Of a stretch of 5,588 bases of DNA, positions 1 to 5,454 are shown piece after piece. The stretch covers positions 1-5,588 of the forward strand of contig JAGACI010000194.1 in the NCBI GenBank assembly GCA_017614185.1. Reading direction: 5' to 3'. The translations under genes and the position numbers were made by a program. The notes below the pieces were generated by a model that did not search any database, was not told the DNA's origin, and was given only the letters and a program-made list of their open reading frames with translations. The stretch is from Lachnospiraceae bacterium (GTDB taxonomy: Bacteria; Bacillota_A; Clostridia; Lachnospirales; Lachnospiraceae). How positions within the stretch are numbered: position 1 is the stretch's first letter; each line of letters begins with the position of its first letter.

Positions 1-1082
1 AGATTACAACCATCCTTGCGGTTGTAGCCGGTGTCCTTATCTGCTGCAGTATTATTTTTCTTCTTGGCAAAATCTTTGGAGTATTTAACCTTGGTAAAAA
101 AGAGCCGGTTACTCCCGATGAGGAGCCTGTTCAGACCACACTTCTTGCTGATGTTGACATGATTGAGGTTGCAGGCAAGAATGTAGAGGATATTAAGAAA
201 TCTCTTGTTGCCATGGGATTAAATCCCGAAGTTGTATATATTGAATCAGATACCTACGAGGCAGGAACCGTAATCAGTGCGGATGTTTCAGCCAGTGCAA
301 AGGTTTCACCCGGAAGCACAATCAAGCTTACCGTAAGTTCAGGCACAAACGGCAAGGAAGTTCCCGCCACAGCAGGTCTTAGTTATGAAGAGGCACTTAC
401 AAAGCTTACTCAGGCAGGCTTTGAGGTTATAAAGAAAGAAGTTTATTCAAGCGATGTAGCCAAGGATTATGTTGTTTCACAGAATCCCGAGGCAGGCTCA
501 AAAGCACCTTCAGGTTCCGTTATTACAGTCAAGGTAAGCATGGGACAGGAAGATACAAAGGTGAGAGTACCCAACGTAATCGGACTTACTCAGGCAGATG
601 CCACTGCGGCACTTACAGAGGCAGGACTTACACTCGGTGCTGTAACAGAGGAGTTTTCAACTCAGGTTGAAGCTGAAAAGGTAAGTTATCAGAGCGTATC
701 GGTTGGTTCTTATGTTGAGAAAAACACAGCAATCGATATCAGAATAAGCAAGGGCTCAGAGCCCAAGACCTACAGCTACAGCGCAAGCATTACTTCCCCT
801 TCAATCGAGGAAGGACCCAACTACAAGTCAGGCTTGTCTGTACATGTAGTCGTTAAGGGAGTTGACGGTACTGTATTACTTGATACAGAAACCTCCAAGT
901 TCCCTATCAGTGTTAACAGCGGAAATATTAAGTGCTCTTCAGGAACAGTTACCCTGGAGTACAAATATACAACCGAAAGTACAACTACAACAAATGATGC
1001 GGGTGAGACAGTAACGGTTCCCGGTGAAGAGAAGACCGAGACTGTTACAAGACAGGTTACCTTTGCTGAAGAGCAAAGATAG
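1..1082 (+). CDS. prkC: PASTA-domain Ser/Thr protein kinase (PrkC/Stk1 type), C-terminal part; 5' end outside window
   Basis: The reading frame is open from base 3 to a TAG at 1080-1082 and enters from upstream, so the ATG at 159 is internal and the kinase domain is not in view. Seen in order: a hydrophobic stretch (bases 3-65) that is the single membrane span, a short Pro/Glu-rich linker, and three PASTA repeats at roughly 145-344, 345-545 and 564-758. The third has the typical VPNVIGL start; the first lacks the VP signature and is the most divergent. A Ser/Thr-rich C-terminal domain (765-1079) resembles the beta-rich extensions that follow PASTA repeats in some Firmicutes homologues. Family knowledge: these membrane kinases bind muropeptides or lipid II through PASTA repeats outside the cell and phosphorylate cell-wall, translation and dormancy-exit proteins inside. 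The adjacent rsgA supports the call, since the B. subtilis RsgA homologue CpgA is a known PrkC substrate. Without the kinase domain, a PASTA-bearing penicillin-binding protein is the main alternative, but it fits the order and neighbour poorly. Confidence 0.9.
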   Translation, partial: ITTILAVVAGVLICCSIIFLLGKIFGVFNLGKKEPVTPDEEPVQTTLLADVDMIEVAGKNVEDIKKSLVAMGLNPEVVYIESDTYEAGTVISADVSASAKVSPGSTIKLTVSSGTNGKEVPATAGLSYEEALTKLTQAGFEVIKKEVYSSDVAKDYVVSQNPEAGSKAPSGSVITVKVSMGQEDTKVRVPNVIGLTQADATAALTEAGLTLGAVTEEFSTQVEAEKVSYQSVSVGSYVEKNTAIDIRISKGSEPKTYSYSASITSPSIEEGPNYKSGLSVHVVVKGVDGTVLLDTETSKFPISVNSGNIKCSSGTVTLEYKYTTESTTTTNDAGETVTVPGEEKTETVTRQVTFAEEQR

Positions 1083-1097
1083 TTTAAGAGGCATTTA

Positions 1098-1979
1098 ATG
1101 CAGGGAAAAATAATTAAGGGTATTGCAGGCTTCTATTATGTTTATACGGAAGAAGCAGGCATTCTTGAGTGCAAGGCGAAGGGCATATTCAGAAAGCAGG
1201 GGACCAAACCTTTAGTCGGTGATGATGTTTTGGTAGAAAAGCTCCCCGGCGAAGAAGGAATAGGCAACATTACTTCCATATTGGAAAGAAGAAGTGAGCT
1301 TATCCGCCCCAACGTTGCAAATGTGGATCAGGCTGTTGTTATTTTTGCACTCACACATCCTGAACCCAATTTCAATTTGCTGGACAGATTTTTAATCATG
1401 ATGAAGCAGCAGGATATTCCTGTTGCTATCGTTTTTAATAAATCCGACCTTGCCGACGATGAGACGAGAGAGGAAATATTTGACATTTACGCGGGTTCAG
1501 ATGTTCCCCTTTTATTCGTAAGTGCAAAGTACGGAATCGGAATGGACGTGTTTGAGGCTCTTATTAAGGGTAAGACCACAACGGTTGCCGGACCGAGCGG
1601 TGTCGGAAAGTCGACAATCATCAACCACCTTCTCGGTGACGAGGTGATGGAGACAGGTGCCATAAGCGCCAAAGTTGACAGAGGTAAACATACTACAAGG
1701 CATTCAGAGTTTTTTGCTCTTGGAAAAGATACCTTTATACTTGATACGCCGGGATTCAGTTCTCTTGACGTTTTTGACCTTAAGAAAGAGGAACTTAAGG
1801 ATTACTATCCGGAGTTTGCGGAAAGTGGGGATAAGTGCAGGTTTAGAGGCTGCGCTCACATAAATGAACCGGATTGTGACGTCAAGAGGCGACTGGCAAA
1901 TTGCGAAATAAACCGTGTAAGATACGACAATTATTGTCAGATTTACACAGAATTGGCGAACAAGAGAGAGAAATACTAA
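1098..1979 (+). CDS. rsgA: Ribosome small-subunit-dependent GTPase RsgA
   Basis: This is a complete 293-residue protein of normal family length. The ATG at 1098 is preceded by AAGAGG (1086-1091) and lies 15 bp after the kinase stop, so the two genes are probably cotranscribed. An N-terminal OB-fold region (about residues 1-70) comes before a circularly permuted GTPase domain, whose motifs appear in the diagnostic order G4 NKSD (114-117), G5 SAK (about 143-145), G1 GPSGVGKS (165-172), G2 KHTTRH (197-202) and G3 DTPG (216-219). A C-terminal zinc site is visible with C247, C252, H254 and C260. All catalytic and metal positions are intact. Family knowledge: RsgA is a cytosolic GTPase that binds the 30S subunit late in maturation, tests the decoding centre, and is stimulated by the ribosome; (p)ppGpp also binds it. 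In Firmicutes it commonly follows the prpC-prkC pair. The rpe and thiN genes often found next are absent here; a terminator follows instead. Confidence 0.97.
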   Translation: MQGKIIKGIAGFYYVYTEEAGILECKAKGIFRKQGTKPLVGDDVLVEKLPGEEGIGNITSILERRSELIRPNVANVDQAVVIFALTHPEPNFNLLDRFLIMMKQQDIPVAIVFNKSDLADDETREEIFDIYAGSDVPLLFVSAKYGIGMDVFEALIKGKTTTVAGPSGVGKSTIINHLLGDEVMETGAISAKVDRGKHTTRHSEFFALGKDTFILDTPGFSSLDVFDLKKEELKDYYPEFAESGDKCRFRGCAHINEPDCDVKRRLANCEINRVRYDNYCQIYTELANKREKY

Positions 1980-1984
1980 GTTTT

Positions 1985-2017
1985 GTGCTATACTGTTACG
2001 AGTATGGCACTTTTTTT
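1985..2017 (+). terminator. Intrinsic terminator after rsgA
   Basis: A 10-bp stem (1985-1994 with 2001-2010, one G-U pair) closes a 6-nt loop and is followed directly by seven T residues (2011-2017). It starts 5 bases after the rsgA stop codon and should end the prkC-rsgA transcript. Only 31 bases separate the T-run from the next ATG, which leaves no visible room for a promoter downstream of it. Confidence 0.85.
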
Positions 2018-2048
2018 GTGCCCACTTAGTTTCTCAGAGGAGGAGAAT

Positions 2049-3734
2049 ATGAAAAAGATAGTATCAGTTTTACTTGCTGCAATGCTTGTCCTGATTGCAG
2101 GCTGCGGTCAGGTTGAGGAAGTAGCACCGGCTGCTGATGAATTAAATGAGTCTGCTATTGTAGGCGGAATTGAGGACACAACCCTTGGCATCGACAAGGA
2201 CATCATTGTTCTTTATGTGAATGACGTTCACTGCGGAATCGATGATAACCTCGGTTACCAGGATCTTGTTACCGTAAAGAATGCTTATGAAGCTTTGGGT
2301 TATTCGGTTCTTCTTGTTGACTGCGGTGACGCAATTCAGGGAGATATCGTAGGAACTCTTTCAAAGGGAAGTGCGATTATCGATATCATGAACGAAGCCG
2401 GCTTTGATGTTGCCGTACCCGGCAACCATGAGTTTGACTATGGAATGGAGAGATTCCTTGAACTTTCCAACAAGGCTAACTTCGATTACGTTTCCTGTAA
2501 CTTTGTAGACAAGAACGATGAGGCTGTTTTTGCACCTTATGTAATTAAAGAGGTTGACGGAGTAAGAATCGCATTTATCGGTGTAAGTACTCCCAAGACT
2601 CTTGTAACATCAACACCTGCATACTTTATGGATGAGAACGGAGAGTTCATATATTCATTTAAGCAGGATGAGTCAGGCCAGAAGCTTTACGATTGCGTTC
2701 AGAACGCTGTAGATAAGTGCTATGACGAAGAGGGAGCTGCAATTGTTGTTGCACTTTGCCACCTTGGAACAGAAGATGACTGCTCACCCTGGACTTCAAC
2801 AGAGCTTATTGAGAATACAACGGGTATCGATGTTGTCCTTGACGGACATTCTCACTCTGTATGGGAGGAGGAGCACGTTAAAGATAAAAACGGCGACGGA
2901 GAAGCTATCCTTTCATCTACAGGAACCAAGCTTAGCAATATAGGCGTTCTGAGAATCAGCAATGACTGGAGAGTACATACAACTCTTGTAAATGACAAAG
3001 TTTCAGATATCGCTACAATGCAGGATATCATTGAGATGGTTAACGAGCAGAATGAGGAACTTGTTAATACTGTAGTTGCTCATACAGATGTTGACCTTGT
3101 AATCACAGATCCTGAAACAGATGAGAGAATGGTTCGTGTTGCTGAGACTAACCTTGGTGACCTTTGTGCTGATGCATACCGTGCAATGAGCGGAGCAGAT
3201 ATTGCATTCGTTAACGGCGGTGGTGTAAGAAGCGATATCAAAGCAGGAGATATTACTTACGGAGATATCATTAAGGTTCATCCTTTCGGAAATAACATGT
3301 GCATGGTTGAAGCAACAGGTTCTGAAATCTACGATGCACTTGAGATGTCAGCAAGCGCACTTCCTGCTGAACTTGGCGGATTCTTGCAGGTATCCGGAAT
3401 CTCATTCACAATCGATGTCAATGTTCCTTCACCGGTTGTCATTGACGAGAACAAGATGTTCGTAAAGGTTGACGGTGAGCCCAGAGTCAAAGACATCATG
3501 GTCGGTGATGAGCCTCTTGACTTAGAGGGTACATACACAGTTGCCTGTCATGATTACCTTCTTAAGAACATGGGTGACGGCTACACAATGTTTGCCGACA
3601 ACACACTTCTTCTTGACAGCGTTATGATTGACAACCAGGTTCTTATCAACTATATCGTTGAGAAGCTTCAAGGAACTGTCGGTGAGGAATATGCCGATCC
3701 TTACGGTCAGGGCAGAATCACCATTGTTGATTAA
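2049..3734 (+). CDS. Secreted lipoprotein 5'-nucleotidase / 2',3'-cyclic-nucleotide phosphodiesterase (UshA/YfkN family)
   Basis: Translation from the ATG at 2049 gives 561 residues. This start is chosen because AGGAGG (2038-2043) lies 5 bases upstream and the product then begins with a type II signal peptide: MKK, a hydrophobic core, and the lipobox I-A-G-C with C19 as lipidation site. The upstream TTG at 1983 would lie in the terminator. The metallophosphatase domain (about 52-290) shows D59/H61, D94 in GDAIQG, GNHEFD at 125-130, H238, and H267/H269 in GHSH, which is the full two-metal ligand set. The C-terminal nucleotidase domain (about 370-545) has NGGGVR at 389-394, HPFGN at 411-415 and GDGYTMF at 509-515, the nucleotide-binding region. 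Family knowledge: such enzymes dephosphorylate nucleotides outside the membrane so nucleosides can be salvaged. Exact substrate (5'-NMP, cyclic NMP or UDP-sugar) cannot be read from sequence. It appears to be a single-gene unit between two terminators. Confidence 0.93.
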   Translation: MKKIVSVLLAAMLVLIAGCGQVEEVAPAADELNESAIVGGIEDTTLGIDKDIIVLYVNDVHCGIDDNLGYQDLVTVKNAYEALGYSVLLVDCGDAIQGDIVGTLSKGSAIIDIMNEAGFDVAVPGNHEFDYGMERFLELSNKANFDYVSCNFVDKNDEAVFAPYVIKEVDGVRIAFIGVSTPKTLVTSTPAYFMDENGEFIYSFKQDESGQKLYDCVQNAVDKCYDEEGAAIVVALCHLGTEDDCSPWTSTELIENTTGIDVVLDGHSHSVWEEEHVKDKNGDGEAILSSTGTKLSNIGVLRISNDWRVHTTLVNDKVSDIATMQDIIEMVNEQNEELVNTVVAHTDVDLVITDPETDERMVRVAETNLGDLCADAYRAMSGADIAFVNGGGVRSDIKAGDITYGDIIKVHPFGNNMCMVEATGSEIYDALEMSASALPAELGGFLQVSGISFTIDVNVPSPVVIDENKMFVKVDGEPRVKDIMVGDEPLDLEGTYTVACHDYLLKNMGDGYTMFADNTLLLDSVMIDNQVLINYIVEKLQGTVGEEYADPYGQGRITIVD

Positions 3735-3748
3735 TACCGGCGAAAACA

Positions 3749-3780
3749 GGCGACGGATTCAGGTCCGTCGCCTTTATTAA
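3749..3780 (+). terminator. Intrinsic terminator after the nucleotidase gene
   Basis: A perfect 9-bp GC-rich stem, GGCGACGGA (3749-3757) with TCCGTCGCC (3764-3772), closes a 6-nt loop and is followed by TTTATTAATTTAATT. It begins 14 bases after the nucleotidase stop and separates that gene from the sulfur-metabolism unit downstream. Confidence 0.93.
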
Positions 3781-3807
3781 TTTAATTCATTAAAATTTTT
3801 TACAAAA

Positions 3808-3826
3808 ACCTATTGACACGATAGGT
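3808..3826 (+). promoter_or_regulatory. Candidate operator: 6-bp inverted repeat across the -35 box
   Basis: ACCTAT (3808-3813) and ATAGGT (3821-3826) form a perfect dyad with a 7-bp spacer, and the -35 hexamer of the metY promoter starts at its 5' arm. A dimeric regulator bound here would block RNA polymerase. Sulfur-responsive repressors of the Rrf2 type, such as CymR, are known in Firmicutes, but the site does not let me name the protein. Two 6-bp arms could also be chance. Confidence 0.4.
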
Positions 3827-3841
3827 GAGTGGTGTTAATAT
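3813..3841 (+). promoter_or_regulatory. Sigma-A promoter for the metY unit
   Basis: A perfect -35 box TTGACA (3813-3818) is separated by 17 bp from TAATAT (3836-3841), one base off the -10 consensus. An A/T-rich tract (about 3773-3807) upstream could act as an UP element. Transcription should start near A3848 or A3849, giving a leader of about 285 nt before the metY start codon. Confidence 0.88.
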
Positions 3842-3879
3842 GAGTTCAACACTTAAGGAAAGCGAGGCGTAAGACAGAC

Positions 3880-3999
3880 ATGTTCAACATTAAGACAATC
3901 GAAGTTAACAACTGTATGTGTTGTCGAATGTTTAACTCCCGGGCAGTAATATGGCTGGGGCGATGTCATGCCGACAACTACGCCTTGATTCGATGTTGA
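3880..3999 (+). CDS. Possible Cys-rich leader peptide (39 codons) upstream of metY
   Basis: An ATG at 3880 opens a 39-codon frame that ends at TGA 3997-3999, inside the metY leader. It encodes five cysteines (residues 12, 14, 15, 29, 39), all TGT, with the cluster C-M-C-C at residues 12-15 (3913-3924). The cluster lies just upstream of the antiterminator strand (3936-3945), where a ribosome stalled for lack of Cys-tRNA would leave that strand free. The frame stops 24 bases before the terminator stem. Against it: the ribosome binding site is weak, with GAGG at 3864-3867 lying 12 bases from the ATG. Leader peptides rich in the regulated amino acid are well known (trp, his), and Cys-containing ones precede sulfur genes in Actinobacteria. 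It could be a chance frame across a structured RNA. Confidence 0.4.
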   Translation: MFNIKTIEVNNCMCCRMFNSRAVIWLGRCHADNYALIRC

Positions 4000-4023
4000 A
4001 ACTGATTCGAACGAATAGCCAAT

Positions 4024-4060
4024 GCCCGGGAGCTTCTAATAGCCTCCGGGCTATTTTATT
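4024..4060 (+). terminator. Leader (attenuator) terminator upstream of metY
   Basis: GCCCGG (4024-4029) pairs with CCGGGC (4046-4051), extended by A-T and G-C pairs after a bulged G4030, with an 11-nt loop and the U-rich tail TATTTTATT (4052-4060). It lies 72 bases before the metY start and within the same transcription unit as the promoter at 3813, so its role is regulatory and not end-of-gene. Its 5' arm can instead pair with 3936-3945. Confidence 0.8.
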
Positions 4061-4066
4061 GTAAGT

Positions 4067-4097
4067 TTCTAAACAAAAAAATTCTAAACTAAAAAAA
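4067..4097 (+). repeat. Short A-rich tandem duplication before metY
   Basis: TTCTAAACAAAAAAA (4067-4081) is followed directly by TTCTAAACTAAAAAAA (4082-4097), two near-identical units of 15-16 bases. The stretch is unstructured and A-rich, as is common just 5' of a strong ribosome binding site. I see no promoter with acceptable spacing in it. Confidence 0.6.
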
Positions 4098-4132
4098 TAC
4101 CAAATTAAAACAGACATAAGGAGATTAATACA

Positions 4133-5419
4133 ATGAGCAATTACAGATTTGAGACATTACAGTTACACGTAGGACAGGAGCAGGCAGACCCCGCAACAGA
4201 TTCAAGAGCAGTGCCTATTTATCAGACCACATCCTATGTTTTTCACAACAGTAAACACGCAGCAGACCGTTTCGGACTTGCAGATCCCGGTAACATCTAC
4301 GGCAGACTTACCAACACAACACAGGACGTTTTGGAGAAAAGACTTGCAGCACTTGAAGGCGGAAGCGCAGCACTTGCACTTGCATCCGGCGCAGCAGCAA
4401 TCTCATACACCATTCAGGCTCTTGCAGCTAATGGCGGACACGTTGTGGCACAGAAGACCATCTACGGTGGAAGCTACAACTTACTTTCACACACACTTCC
4501 TCAGTACGGCATCACTACCACATTTGTTGATGCACATAACCTTGCTGAAGTAGAAGGTGCAATCCAGGCAGATACAAGAGCAATTTATCTTGAGACACTT
4601 GGCAACCCCAACAGTGATATTCCCGATGTAGACGAAATCGCAAAAATCGCTCACAAGCACGGAATTCCTTTGGTAGTAGATAACACATTCGGAACACCTT
4701 ACCTCTTCAGACCCATCGAGCATGGTGCAGATATTGTTGTACATTCTGCAACAAAATTTATTGGGGGTCACGGAACTACCCTCGGAGGTGTTATAATAGA
4801 ATCCGGTGAGTTCGATTGGAAGAAGAGCGGTAAGTTTGCAAACATCGCAGCACCCAACCCCAGCTATCACGGAGTATCATTCTATGATGCAGTTGGCCCC
4901 GCAGCATTTGTTACCTATATAAGAGCAATCCTCTTAAGAGATACAGGAGCGACACTTGCACCTTTCAGTGCATTCCTTCTCTTACAGGGAGTTGAAACAC
5001 TTTCATTAAGACTTGACAGACATGTTGAGAACACCAAGAAAGTTATTGAGTTCTTAAGCAAGCACCCTCAGGTTGAGAAGGTTAACCATCCTTCACTTCC
5101 CGATCATCCCAATCACGAGCTTTACAAGAAGTACTTCCCCAACGGTGGCGGCAGCATCTTCACATTCGAGATTAAGGGTGGCCAGAAGGAAGCATGGAAC
5201 TTCATCGACGGACTTGAGATCTTCTCACTCCTTGCAAACGTTGCAGACGTTAAGAGCCTTGTAATCCATCCTGCAACAACAACTCATTCACAGCTTTCAA
5301 AGGAAGAGCTTCTGGATCAGGGTATCAAGGAGAACACTATCAGACTTTCAATCGGTACAGAGCATATCGATGATATTATCGCAGACCTTGAAAAAGGATT
5401 TGCAGCAGCAAGACAGTAA
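4133..5419 (+). CDS. metY: O-acetylhomoserine sulfhydrylase (O-acetylhomoserine aminocarboxypropyltransferase)
   Basis: This is a complete 428-residue protein, the usual length for MetY and longer than the roughly 380-400 residues of cystathionine gamma-synthase or lyase. AAGGAG (4118-4123) lies 9 bases before the ATG. PLP-enzyme landmarks of the Cys/Met metabolism family are all present: Y56 and R58 in YGR (cofactor phosphate from the neighbouring subunit), SGAAA at 85-89, Y114 that stacks on the cofactor ring, D183 in VVDNTF (pyridine nitrogen), K208 in SATKFIGGHG (Schiff base) and R404 in TIRLSIG (substrate carboxylate). The start ETLQLHVGQ and the segment SLVIHPATTTHSQL are typical of MetY. 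Family knowledge: it is a cytosolic enzyme that combines sulfide with O-acetyl-L-homoserine to give homocysteine and acetate, the direct route to methionine. A near-consensus promoter and an attenuator-like leader precede it, and a cysK-like frame follows 35 bp later without a terminator between. A methionine gamma-lyase activity is less likely but not excluded by motifs alone. Confidence 0.95.
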   Translation: MSNYRFETLQLHVGQEQADPATDSRAVPIYQTTSYVFHNSKHAADRFGLADPGNIYGRLTNTTQDVLEKRLAALEGGSAALALASGAAAISYTIQALAANGGHVVAQKTIYGGSYNLLSHTLPQYGITTTFVDAHNLAEVEGAIQADTRAIYLETLGNPNSDIPDVDEIAKIAHKHGIPLVVDNTFGTPYLFRPIEHGADIVVHSATKFIGGHGTTLGGVIIESGEFDWKKSGKFANIAAPNPSYHGVSFYDAVGPAAFVTYIRAILLRDTGATLAPFSAFLLLQGVETLSLRLDRHVENTKKVIEFLSKHPQVEKVNHPSLPDHPNHELYKKYFPNGGGSIFTFEIKGGQKEAWNFIDGLEIFSLLANVADVKSLVIHPATTTHSQLSKEELLDQGIKENTIRLSIGTEHIDDIIADLEKGFAAARQ

Positions 5420-5454
5420 TTTATTAACAAACAAAAAGAAAGAAGGATAAAGAA

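Larger units (their letters stand above)
3848..4060 (+). promoter_or_regulatory. Structured metY leader with terminator/antiterminator switch; class not recognised
   Basis: The leader between the promoter and metY contains mutually exclusive pairings. CTCCCGGGCA (3936-3945) is perfectly complementary to TGCCCGGGAG (4023-4032), which is also the 5' arm of the terminator whose 3' arm is CTCCGGGC (4044-4051); forming the first pair must disrupt the terminator. Two further helices, GTTGTCG (3920-3926) with CGACAAC (3972-3978) and TTCAACAT (3883-3890) with ATGTTGAA (3993-4000), nest with each other and cross the antiterminator, so they favour the terminated state. This is the logic of a transcription attenuator. 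I looked for the SAM-I, T-box, cobalamin, THF and lysine riboswitch cores and did not find them. What is sensed is inferred: either cysteine supply through translation of the upstream ORF at 3880, or a ligand. Confidence 0.65.

Noticed and set aside
1989..1994. TATACT as a -10 promoter element
   Set aside because: No acceptable -35 hexamer lies 15-19 bp upstream, and the bases are explained as the terminator stem.
1983..2048. N-terminal extension of the nucleotidase from the TTG at 1983
   Set aside because: It lies in the rsgA terminator, has no ribosome binding site, and would bury the lipoprotein signal peptide that begins at the ATG 2049.
3840..3872. Ten-codon ORF starting with ATG at 3840, after a GGTGAG-like ribosome binding site
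   Set aside because: Its ATG overlaps the -10 box of a near-consensus promoter, so the start codon would lie upstream of the RNA 5' end.
3848..4060. SAM-I riboswitch, T-box or cobalamin riboswitch upstream of metY
   Set aside because: There is only a loose resemblance to part of the SAM-I core around 3955-3979 (CTGG...GCGATG...CCGACAAC). The AGAG/GGAGGGA and GAAACC-GGCAACC elements are missing, and there is no T-box AGGGTGG-ACCGCG segment or cobalamin B12-box.
3932..4117. Minus-strand 61-codon frame across the metY leader
   Set aside because: It runs through the terminator and A-rich spacer, has no ribosome binding site, and the + strand signals explain the region better.
4487..4870. Minus-strand open frame of 127 codons inside metY, and similar shorter antisense frames elsewhere
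   Set aside because: They are Cys-rich, have no recognisable family or ribosome binding site, and lie opposite a fully supported gene, as expected for shadow frames.
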